In this document: positions 46,163 through 54,266 of the stretch, piece by piece
Position numbering within the stretch: position 1 is the first letter of the stretch
Layout of the letters: the number at the start of each line of letters is the position of its first letter
Source of the DNA: Hermatobates lingyangjiaoensis
Lineage: Eukaryota > Arthropoda > Insecta > Hemiptera > Hermatobatidae
DNA length: 64,000 bases
Assembly: GCA_026182355.1 (NCBI GenBank)
Contig: JAPFBL010000068.1
Span: 2,683,001-2,747,000 of the forward strand
Direction: 5' to 3'
Translations under genes and position numbers: made by a program
Notes under the pieces: model-generated
What the model saw: the letters and a program-made list of their open reading frames with translations, nothing else
What the model was told of the DNA's origin: nothing
Database searches by the model: none

Positions 46163-46265
46163 CTCCTTGATGAGGCAAAAACAACCTTGAATTTTTTTTT
46201 ACAAACTCATTCAGTATCCTTAACGTGTTGAGGTCCTTGAACATCTAAAATACCATTTTCAGTAC
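46163..46265. repeat. Dispersed repeat shared with 44392-44497
   Basis: Second copy, same orientation, about 1.77 kb downstream, with small insertions. Confidence 0.75.
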
Positions 46266-47589
46266 CACTTTATAAACTTCAGCTTATAATCAGGAGTAGT
46301 TAATTCTTTGAACCAAATCCTCAAGAAACCCATTTTAAATATTAACAATAAAAATATTTAAAATTTTTCTGGTTAATCATTTTAAATCAACTACGAGATT
46401 AGGCTTTAAGAAAAAGAAAGAATTAATCAACTGAAGAATAAGGTGTTTGTTGAATGTTTCGAACAAGAAATTTTTACAAATTTTACATTTTTTATTTTAA
46501 GGCTACATGTTCTGCAATCCGTGAACTATATGAGTTAATATTTATGTCATATCAATGAATTTGATTTTGTACAAAGTTTGCTATGTCTCAGGACCACTCA
46601 ATTGATAGGAAATAGCAATGTTGATTAACTAGAGATTAAATGATCTGTGATGCTGAGGTATAAGCTTGGATTATTTTCCATTGTTTTATCATTAAATGAG
46701 GTAGACAAGGTTCAAGGTATCTCGAGTTATATTTATTACTTGTAGAGAGTGTGACATTTATGTTAAAAGTGTAATATTTTAATAGCTTAGTGTTGAAAGC
46801 AGACCAAGTAGAAACTAGGATATTGAAGTCATAATATATCCATGCAATAATGTATTGTTTAAGCCTCAGTATCCCTTCATCTTTCTGTATTTAATTATCC
46901 ACTCCATCAAATCTTCTATACATTCGGATTTGAAACGCGAAAAATCAAATTTTAAGTATACATTTGATGATTTACAAATGTTAATCACAGAATCATATAA
47001 TTTTTGAAACGTTGTTATAAATGTTCGTGTGCCATCCATGCAGCATGACTGATGAAATTCAACACTCAGTTGAAAACTAATTCACTCGAAACTCTTTATA
47101 TGATGTATTCGCCTTTAGCAGTCATCAATCCGCAGAAGAATGAGTTGCTGCACTACGGATTACTTTACTTCATTCTTTAAATAGCCAGCACTCACACTTG
47201 TCATTTCTACCATTTGGTGCCGTACTGACTGTAAGTGATGTGCCCCTGGAACGATGTCAGTGAGAACTAGGGATTCATATCAATTAGTTGGATCTATTGA
47301 AAACTGATCACACCGTTTGCAGACTGCGGAGTTCAGAACGCCTATCCTGTGTAGGTGGCAAGCCAATAGATGGGAGCCAGTACCTTTCTGGAAGCCAGTA
47401 TATGTAAATATACATATATTATCATCAAGAAAACGATCCACAAAGGACACAAACGTTTTAGAGTAAACTAAAGGTGTACAGTGAATACAAAAACATACTT
47501 ACAGTCTCTAATTTCTGTTTAACCGTCATTGGAAACCGTTGGTTGGTTGGTTTCCAACCATCGCTTCGCAAGTGCGCTTTGTGTCCCTA

Positions 47590-47632
47590 TCTCTTCTCTC
47601 CTGAAGGTGGTTAAACCGAAATGAGAGACTGT
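47590..47632 (+). ncRNA. Hammerhead-like motif, one core change
   Basis: CTCTC before and GAGAG after the core can form stem I. CTGAAGG (47601-47607) has G where A9 is required. Stem II is GGT-TAA-ACC and GAAA follows at 47618-47621. Probably inactive. Confidence 0.4.
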
Positions 47633-47699
47633 AGTTTTTCTATTTACTGTGTACCTATAGTTTACTCTGAAACGTATGTATATATACCAATTAAAAAGA

Positions 47700-47772
47700 C
47701 AAAAAGAACACACAGAAATGAAACAGAAACGCACTACTATATTTAGACGGCCTCGTTATCAGGAAAATCGAA
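47700..47772 (-). repeat. Hammerhead-bearing repeat family B, second copy
   Basis: On the minus strand CTGATAACGAGGCCGTCTAAATATAGTAG parallels the family B core at 12608-12633, with CTGATAA for CTGATGA and CTAAA for CGAAA, then a TTTCTGTTTCATTTCTGTGTG-like tail. It lies 3' of the PLE endonuclease fragment at 48022-48380, where a PLE terminus is expected. Confidence 0.5.
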
Positions 47773-48021
47773 ACGAGTCGCTCCGCAGATAGACTATCAC
47801 TGGCCGGTGGTCTTGAAGAAGCACTCAAACAGTGTAGCCAACTTACGGAGGGAGGGGAGGAGAGGATAGATAAATAAATAAAAGCAACATAAATAATAAA
47901 GAATGAAAAGAAAAGCTATTTGTGCAAGTAAAAACCCTCACTAAAATAACAATAATAATAAGAAGAAAGTGAACAAAGGTAAATTAAGAGATTAATATAT
48001 ATATATATATAAAACGAACAA

Positions 48022-48380
48022 TCAATGATTGAGGTTAAGCCCAGGAGCAGATCTAACCCCCAGAAGATTAATAAGAGATTCTTCTGAAGCTCTCAGAGTG
48101 ACTTTCGAATTGTTATGAGTTATCTGTCTCCGAACCTGCACAGGGAAACAGTCATTAAAGCTGAGTCCGTGAGAACTGGCATGAGTAGCAACGGGAATGT
48201 CACTGCGTTTACTAACGGGCGACCTGTCATTATTCATACGCAGGTTTAGCTTGGTGAAAACCAATCCCACATAAAAAGCATCACACTGGGTGCAATTCTA
48301 ACGGTAAATGCAGTTACCAGAAGTACGAGGTACGTCGTTCAAAAGGTCTTGTAAGCGATAGGGTGAGTGCATATGCTGAG
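48022..48380 (-). pseudogene. GIY-YIG endonuclease domain of a second Penelope-like element
   Basis: The minus-strand frame reads LLNDVPRTSGNCIYR, then a TAG where a residue precedes NCTQCDAFYVGLVFTKLNLRM, then HASSHGLSFNDCF and ends ESLINLL-GARSA-type sequence with GLNLNH and a stop at 48022. The pattern (NCIY-x-LNC-CDAFYVGE-T...RM-H) is that of GIY-YIG domains of Penelope-like elements; here YVGLV replaces the usual YVGET. In intact PLEs this domain follows the reverse transcriptase and nicks the target DNA. The RT is absent, and the in-frame stop shows decay. Confidence 0.7.
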
Positions 48381-48565
48381 GAAATCAAACCTTCCTTTAC
48401 TTCTTTCCTCAGAAAACGTACTCAATGTTTGGTTTTTAACTTTCGTCAAAATGAAGCTCTTACAATATTGAATCAACCATTTAAAAAGAAGGTAGGACAC
48501 AGATAGACAAAGGAATGACTCACTTCTATTAAATACCACAATAAACAATATATATTAAGTAAAAT

Positions 48566-48601
48566 GCTCTAAGGCCTTTCGTCACAACATCATCAGAGAG
48601 C
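48566..48601 (-). ncRNA. Hammerhead-like motif, core intact (family C)
   Basis: Minus strand: stem I GCTCT (48601-48597) pairs with AGAGC (48570-48566). CTGATGA lies at 48596-48590, then one unpaired T, a short stem II (GT-TGTG-AC), GAAA at 48580-48577, and the two-pair stem III G-GC-C with U-U before AGAGC. All catalytic-core nucleotides are present; the 2-bp stem II is the weak point. Confidence 0.55.
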
Positions 48602-48698
48602 TAAATGAAACAACCAAACAAAACATAACAAGTTAACCAGGCTGATTGAAGTCTTCAAGATTACTGGCATCCCTGTCTGAATTTAATGTTCCTAAACT

Positions 48699-48900
48699 AT
48701 ATATATATATATAATTTGAGTCTGTAAGTGTGTTTCCCTACTTTGTGTGTTGCTCTTTGTTAATCTCGAACTCGTATTGTGTCCAGTTTGGATCGTATTT
48801 CGTTTTATCAGTGAATTTTAGTGCGTTACGTGCGACCTTGAAACCTTCTGTGCTGTTATTCCTGCCTGTTCTAACTTTTAATCTGTTTATTGTGTTTTAT
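48699..48900 (+). repeat. Family A repeat, copy truncated at (TA)n
   Basis: A (TA)n tract (48699-48713) replaces the hammerhead core. The sequence then follows family A from ATTTGAGTCTGTAAGTGTG through AATCTCGAACTCGTATTGTG and CCAGTTTGGATCGTATT. The first 55 bp are identical to 49263-49325. Confidence 0.75.
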
Positions 48901-49234
48901 TTTATCCCTTAGCTCAGACCTTTTCCATATTCTAATAGTTTCCTGTGTTTCTTCTATTCCTCTTTACTACTTTTATTGTTTTATTTTACTCCTTTTATAT
49001 ATTGTCTTATCATAACCTTACTTCTTATTTTATTTCAAGGATGAGCAGTTCTTGTTGTACTTTAATAATTTTTCACCTATTTATAGTTTTACCCAACTAG
49101 TACTGCTTATCTGAGTTTCTGTTTATATCTTCTCCTATTTTATACTTTAAGACCGGGTACGGTTGACAGCACTGGCGGTTGCCGGGTTGGTTACTTGCCG
49201 TTGCACCTACAACGTGCTTGGTCTCCCATTCTCT

Positions 49235-49270
49235 TTTCTCCTGAAGACGGATTACCCGAAAATTTGAGTC
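49235..49270 (+). ncRNA. Hammerhead-like motif (family A)
   Basis: CTGAAGA at 49241-49247, stem II (GG-ATTA-CC), GAAAA from 49258, then TTTGAG. CTC (49238-49240) before CTGAAGA pairs with GAG for stem I. The core nucleotides are present, though the first stem II position is a C-C mismatch. Confidence 0.5.
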
Positions 49271-49321
49271 TGTAAGTGTGTTTCCCTACTTTGTGTGTTG
49301 CTCTTTGTTAATCTCGAACTC

Positions 49322-49390
<69 letters not shown>

Positions 49391-49500
49391 CGTGTGATTG
49401 TGTGGGTGTCTGTATGAGAGAGGGAGAGAGAGGGAGAGAAAAGAGAGGGAGAGAGAGAGTGATGGTAGGAGGGAGGGGGAAAAGAGAAGGGAGGAAAGAA
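49322..49500. repeat. (TA)n(TG)n and GA-rich compound microsatellite
   Basis: About 22 TA units, then about 12 TG units, then a purine-rich AGGGAGAG tract. Repeated in copy 2 at 53170-53345 with different unit numbers. Open frames through it are repeat artefacts. Confidence 0.95.
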
Positions 49501-50418
49501 AGCAATAAAAGGGATATTTCAGGAACCGTTCATTTTTAATCATCTCTTCCTCTTACGACTTTCTCTCACTTGTCTATTTTTTATTTCCTTTCTTCTTTTG
49601 CCACGACCCATTAAATTTTTCAGGTGACCCACTGAAGGTTCGAGATCCAAAGTTTGAAAGACGCTCCTCTAGACAGTGCTATTTCTCTCAGGAGTACTGA
49701 GTCTAATTTGAATAAATCATTACTAATACATTGACTATTTAATCTGTTAAATTTAATTAAGGAATACTCGGTATTATTATGTAACAGGATTGAACATTCA
49801 TTTGTAATCAGTTTAGCTTTTGTCTAATTTATATCGTGATTCTAATTATTTATCTGTAAAAATAAGGTATACGATCTGTTCTCGTGATTGAACATTCATG
49901 TTGTTTTATACTCAGTTTTAATGGTTTATCAGTCTGAAATTTATACATTTTATGACAACATTTACAAATATTTTATCAATAGCAGAACACTCCAGTTGTA
50001 TAGGTTAGTTAACACCCTTTAAATCTTTTTTAAAAGAAGAGGAGAAATATGTTAATGAATGGGTCATGTGGTTAATTTAATGATTTAAGAATTCAAGAAA
50101 GAAAATTCATAAAACTCTTAAAAAAAAGTGTAAAAAAGACAACCGTTTTTACCATTTCTAGAACTTGCATGATAAAGGTGAATGCAAGGAAGTGCGTTAG
50201 TAGGTTTCCTAAAAACTAAGATCTATGGAAAAGGACATCTATAAGGGTAGTTTGCTTTTTCCGTCAGTGTTATTTGCATTGTTACTGCTAATGAATTGGA
50301 TTTTGTAAGAAACAGCATTTGTAATCTATTTGGGATAGAGGCATAATCTATAGTCAGTATGTCGGAGCTATTAACTTGATTAGGTAGATGAGCTAAATAA
50401 TTGATTTTTAATGAAATC

Positions 50419-50464
50419 AATTGTTTTAAATAGGTGTCAAGAGAGAGTTGGAGTAGCCGTTGCA
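50419..50464. repeat. PLE-derived filler at the duplication junction
   Basis: About 43 bp (ATTGTTTTAAATAGG-TGTCAA, GAGAGAGTTGGAGTAGCCGTTG) match PLE RT thumb sequence at 51536-51574 with few differences. The filler joins the end of copy 1 to the GCCGTTG that opens copy 2. Confidence 0.75.
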
Positions 50465-50592
50465 CCTACAACGTGCTTGGTCTCCCATTCTCTTTTCTCC
50501 TGAAGACGGATTACCCGAAAATTTGAGTCTGTAAGTGTGTTTCCCTACTTTGTGTGTTGCTCTTTGTTAATCTCGAACTCGTATATATATAT
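50456..50592 (+). repeat. Tandem duplication copy 2, proximal part (family A end)
   Basis: Identical to 49197-49333 from GCCGTTGCACC through AATCTCGAACTCG and into (TA)n, where the PLE interrupts it. The hammerhead-like core (CTGAAGA at 50500-50506) is the same as at 49241. Confidence 0.9.
50495..50530 (+). ncRNA. Hammerhead-like motif (family A, duplicate)
   Basis: Duplicate of 49235-49270 within the tandem duplication; same core, same short stem II. Confidence 0.5.
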
Positions 50593-50596
50593 ATAT

Positions 50597-50782
50597 ATTT
50601 GTAAAATTTGGAAGCAGTCCTTCTTTTAAGCATATTTCGTTGAACAGCTGACCGTATTTCGCTGATGTCATTTTCTTCACTAGTTTTTCAAGGTTTCTGA
50701 ATACCTTCTTCTTTCCTTCATCCAAACGTTGGAGAATGTTAATTAAGTTATAACCGACATGTTTCGACTGGCTTCCAGTCAT
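50597..50782 (-). pseudogene. PLE N-terminal ORF start, 61 codons
   Basis: From ATG at 50782-50780 the frame reads MTGSQSKHVGYNLIN, ILQRLDEGKKKVFRNLEKL, and NEICLKEGLLPNFTN, then enters (TA)n. The C-terminal block (N-x-CLKEGLLPNFT) is typical of the conserved N-terminal region of Penelope-like proteins. The ATG lies inside the hammerhead motif (50741-50799). The continuation is found at 53169 downward. Confidence 0.65.
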
Positions 50783-50799
50783 CTTCAGGGTGATTAATT
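50741..50799 (-). ncRNA. Complete hammerhead-like ribozyme motif of the PLE
   Basis: Minus strand, 5' to 3': outer stem I AATTAA (50799-50794) pairs with TTAATT (50746-50741). Inner stem I ACC (50791-50789) pairs with GGT (50755-50753). CTGAAGA is at 50788-50782, one unpaired T at 50781, stem II GACTGG-AAG-CCAGTC (50780-50766) and GAAA at 50765-50762. Stem III is two pairs (A-U, C-G) with loop AT, then GTC as the cleavage triplet, with cleavage predicted between 50756 and 50755. All canonical core positions are present. Hammerheads with short stem III have been described in PLEs. The unpaired T before stem II is the one departure. Confidence 0.75.
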
Positions 50800-50887
50800 G
50801 AACAAAGAGGAAAATTATTAGTCTTTGGAGTTGGTAATAAAACACATTATATAGTAGAAGTTTGAAGTAGCTGCTCTTCGGCCTGAT

Positions 50888-51340
50888 TCACAAGAGCAAC
50901 TGACTGAGGTGGGTGGATGGTGGGGTGGGGGTACTGACAGTTAACGGTTTTTTCATCCAATCAGGCGCATATAGTTTAAGCACTCTCTCACTACTACCCG
51001 TTTGAATATTTATTGTAGGTTTATTCTGTTTAATTATTATTGCTTCTGCGATTTGCAGCCGATTGAAGTTGTTTTCTTTTCTAATTATTTTAGTTCCACT
51101 CACGAGTAGGTCTCTAGTTATTTTGGTATTATGCTTGTCCTCTGAATGTTTCTTGGGACCGCCTATAGAAAGGTGCATGGTAAGTCTTCTCGACAGTGAT
51201 GTAGTTGTCATCCCAATGTATGAATCGTTGCAGGGCTCACGGTCCCCGATTTGACAGGTGTATTCATACACGAGATTAGACTCCTTCAGTTGAGAATCTT
51301 TAACCTTATTGCTATTTCTCATCACTAGGCTGCTATGGTG
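50888..51340 (-). pseudogene. PLE GIY-YIG endonuclease domain
   Basis: The frame opens HHSSLVMRNSNK and continues SNLVYEYTCQIGDREPCNDSYIGMTTTSL, the VYEY...SYIG pair that forms the GIY-YIG motif with two flanking cysteines. It then has LSRRLTMHL (catalytic Arg), H...H residues, and RLQIAEAIIIKQNKPTIN with the conserved Glu, and stops at 50888. These are the expected catalytic positions, so the domain itself looks intact. It is separated from the upstream linker by a frameshift at about 51340. It would nick target DNA to prime reverse transcription. Confidence 0.85.
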
Positions 51341-51659
51341 GGGCTCCGATAATAGGTTATTAAGGCGACCTTATCCTCGGGTGAGGTGCATTTTATATTC
51401 TTCTTAATTATATCCTTGAGTACGCGTTCGTCTATTTTGTGGTCTTCCGAATACTGATTTTCGTAATAAAGGTTATGTGTTATGCCTGTTATTTGGTTAT
51501 CGGGTTGACTGATGTGTTTCGAATTGAGATATTGTTTTAAAATATGTCAAAGAGAGAGTTGGAGTAGCCGTTGTTAATGAGGGATTGTTTTGTAAACTCG
51601 ATGTCCTTCTGAAATAGTTTCCAATTTGCTGTTTTTTATAGATTCTATTATCAAGGCTT
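51341..51659 (-). pseudogene. PLE thumb and linker, frameshifted
   Basis: Pieces in different frames read FQKDIEFTKQSLINNGYSNS (about 51620-51550), then LKQYLNSKHISQPDNQITGI, HNLYYENQYSEDHKIDERVL and KVALITYYRS (51545-51340). These match the order of PLE thumb and linker sequence between RT and GIY-YIG. Frameshifts near 51620, 51545 and 51340 separate the pieces. Confidence 0.65.
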
Positions 51660-52262
51660 TTATTGTTGAGTTCTTGTATTGTTGTGGCATTCACTGTTAG
51701 CATTAAGATAAGGTGCAGAGTTTGTGGACTTCTTGTGAATTGATGTAGTAAGTTTTCGGTTATGGTAATCTATCTTTACGTCGAGGAAGTTGAGTTTATT
51801 ATTGACAGCAATCTCTGAGGTGAATTTGAGACCGGACTCGTCTTCAAAAATCTCTTTAAGCCTGTTGAGTTCATTCTGATCTTTTACTACAACGAAACAG
51901 TCATCAACGTATCGGCAGTAGATAGTGGGTCTTGTCCCGAGTTTATTCATAATCTGGTTCTCCATGTGACACATATAGAAGTTGGCAAAGGTTACCCCCA
52001 GTGGTGAGCCCATGGCAACACCGTCAGTCTGAAGATATAAACTTCCGTCCACATGGGTAAAAGGATTTTGCGTCGTGCATGCATGTAGAAGCTTTTCAAG
52101 GATGGTTCGGCTGAGAGGTGGAGGTGGTAGTTGGTTGTTGTAGGCGTAATCACAGATTATTTTTATTGTTTCCTTGACCGGTACGTTGGTAAAAAGGGAT
52201 TCTACATCTAACGATGCTAAAGTTCCATCAGGTTCCAGGATTTTAAGGATGTCTAGAAATTC
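51660..52262 (-). pseudogene. PLE reverse transcriptase palm (YVDD)
   Basis: From DEFLDILKI at about 52262 the frame is open: LASLDVESLFTNVP (motif A with catalytic Asp), GVAMGSPLGVTFANFYM (motif B), IYCRYVDDCFVV (motif C with the catalytic Asp pair) and LNFLDVKI (motif D/E region), ending near 51660 with a stop. All three catalytic Asp are present. PLE reverse transcriptases are related to telomerase. The segment is joined to the fingers by a 1-bp deletion at about 52262. Confidence 0.88.
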
Positions 52263-53166
52263 ATCGGTGATTTAACTACATATTTTGCAGGCATATAGGG
52301 TGTTATTATTTTGTTTAATTCTTTAGCTGTATTGTAGACTGGGCTATTTATTTGTGAAATGATGGGTCTTAGTTTGTTTCCTGGCTTATGGATTTTTACG
52401 GTGCCGTAGATATATCCTGGGGAAAACTCTCCTACTATGGTTTGTAGTATTTTCTCATCCTTCTCCTTATTTACTGTTCTAATTAGTTTATTGATACTGG
52501 TTTTAAGTTCCTTAGTAGGGTTACGGGTTATTTTCTTGAATTTTGTAGTATCAGATAGAATATCGTCAAGTTTCTTCTTGTACTCCTTGCGATCCATAAT
52601 TACGAAGCAGTTACTCTTATCAGCCCGTCTGACAATAATATCAGGGTGTTCTCGGAGCTCCTTTGCTGCATCCCGCAGTTCCTTGTTCAGAAGGATGCTC
52701 GGTTTAAGTCCTCGTTGTTTAGTCGATTCGGATCGTAATTGGTCAGGAAGTGCTGGATCAATAGTGATTATATTTTGGGTTTGTAGATTTAATATATTGT
52801 TATATAGTGTTTCTAATTCTATTTTCTTCTTAATAGGGTCAAACTGTGGTTTATAGTGGCATTTTAGCCCCAGGGATAGAAGCTTCTTCTGTTTATTCGA
52901 GAGTTCGTGGGATGATATGTTTAAGTAGTTTTCAGTCATAGTAGGGAGTAGTATATTGCCGTTGTACAGTTTATTCAATTTTTTCCTGATTCGTGTTAGT
53001 ACGATGTCTTCTTCATGCTTTGTAATAACCTCAATACATTCAAGCACGTCCTCCATTAGTTGCGGGTCTTCAATGCATTCATTCAGTTCAGTTTTGATGT
53101 TCATAAATTTTGGTAAAAGTTCTTCATACTTGGCTTGATTCTTTCTGGCTTCATACTTTAAAAGTA

Positions 53167-53169
<3 letters not shown>
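52253..53169 (-). pseudogene. PLE N-terminal region and RT fingers
   Basis: About 305 codons: LLKYEARKNQAKYEELLPK, LSNKQKKLLSLGLKCHYKP (the LS-x-KLLSLGLKF block of PLEs), VRRADKSNCFVIMDRKEY (RT motif 1) and GYIYGTVKIHKPGNKLRPI (RT motif 2, KIHK...LRPI), then KSPMNF and a stop caused by frameshift. A Met further upstream in the (TG)n/(GA)n tract would give a longer frame, but that part is microsatellite and not PLE. The true N-terminus is at 50782-50597. Confidence 0.85.
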
Positions 53170-53212
<43 letters not shown>

Positions 53213-54266
53213 GTGTGTGTGTGTGTGTGTGTGTGGGTGTGATTGTGTGGGTGTCTGTATGAGAGAGGGAGAGAGAGGGAGAGAAAAGAGAGGGAGAGAG
53301 AGAGTGATGGTAGGAGGGAGGGGGAAAAGAGAAGGGAGGAAAGAAAGCAATAAAAGGGATATTTCAGGAACCGTTCATTTTTAATCATCTCTTCCTCTTA
53401 CGACTTTCTCTCACTTGTCTATTTTTTATTTCCTTTCTTCTTTTGCCACGACCCATTAAATTTTTCAGGTGACCCACTGAAGGTTCGAGATCCAAAGTTT
53501 GAAAGACGCTCCTCTAGACAGTGCTATTTCTCTCAGGAGTACTGAGTCTAATTTGAATAAATCATTACTAATACATTGACTATTTAATCTGTTAAATTTA
53601 ATTAAGGAATACTCGGTATTATTATGTAACAGGATTGAACATTCATTTGTAATCAGTTTAGCTTTTGTCTAATTTATATCGTGATTCTAATTATTTATCT
53701 GTAAAAATAAGGTATACGATCTGTTCTCGTGATTGAACATTCATGTTGTTTTATACTCAGTTTTAATGGTTTATCAGTCTGAAATTTATACATTTTATGA
53801 CAACATTTACAAATATTTTATCAATAGCAGAACACTCCAGTTGTATAGGTTAGTTAACACCCTTTAAATCTTTTTTAAAAGAAGAGGAGAAATATGTTAA
53901 TGAATGGGTCATGTGGTTAATTTAATGATTTAAGAATTCAAGAAAGAAAATTCATAAAACTCTTAAAAAAAAGTGTAAAAAAGACAACCGTTTTTACCAT
54001 TTCTAGAACTTGCATGATAAAGGTGAATGCAAGGAAGTGCGTTAGTAGGTTTCCTAAAAACTAAGATCTATGGAAAAGGACATCTATAAGGGTAGTTTGC
54101 TTTTTCCGTCAGTGTTATTTGCATTGTTACTGCTAATGAATTGGATTTTGTAAGAAACAGCATTTGTAATCTATTTGGGATAGAGGCATAATCTATAGTC
54201 AGTATGTCGGAGCTATTAACTTGATTAGGTAGATGAGCTAAATAATTGATTTTTAATGAAATCAAT
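53170..54266. repeat. Tandem duplication copy 2, distal part
   Basis: Starts with the (TA)n(TG)n(GA)n tract and continues identically to 49501-50421 up to AATGAAATCAAT (54266), offset 3,845 bp. The short open frames inside it match no family. Confidence 0.9.

Larger units (their letters stand above)
44241..47510. other. Stretch without a recognised gene
   Basis: Contains a direct repeat pair (44392-44497 and 46163-46265) and an 18-bp perfect palindrome AAAACAAACGTTTGTTTT (45042-45059). An 84-codon frame at 44599-44853 has no family signature. Confidence 0.5.
49197..50421. repeat. 1.26-kb tandem duplication, copy 1
   Basis: Begins GCCGTTGCACCTACAACG (family A end), passes the (TA)n(TG)n(GA)n tract, and continues through about 1.05 kb of unassigned sequence to AATGAAATCAAT at 50421. 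Copy 2 starts 1,259 bp downstream (50456) but is split by a 2.57-kb PLE, so its distal part lies at 53170-54266 (offset 3,845). The 1.05-kb distal parts look identical apart from microsatellite length, so the duplication is recent. Confidence 0.9.
50597..53169 (-). mobile_element. Penelope-like element, apparently circularly permuted
   Basis: A 2.57-kb minus-strand PLE relic with (TA)n on both sides. In element order from 53169 downward: rest of the N-terminal region, RT fingers, RT palm with YVDD, thumb, linker, GIY-YIG endonuclease (to 50888), hammerhead motif (50799-50741), and then the start of the N-terminal ORF (50782-50597, ending LPNFTN). The N-terminal start therefore lies at the downstream end, and the main body opens at the following residues (LLKYEARKNQ). 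This is the order of a permuted unit, such as one taken from a tandem array or a circular intermediate. The coding region has at least four frameshifts. Confidence 0.8.

Noticed and set aside
49286..49543. Open frames rich in Ser/Leu, His/Thr and Ile/Tyr runs (also 52253-53388 upstream part)
   Set aside because: They are translations of the (TA)n(TG)n(GA)n compound microsatellite. The real PLE coding sequence begins only at about 53169.
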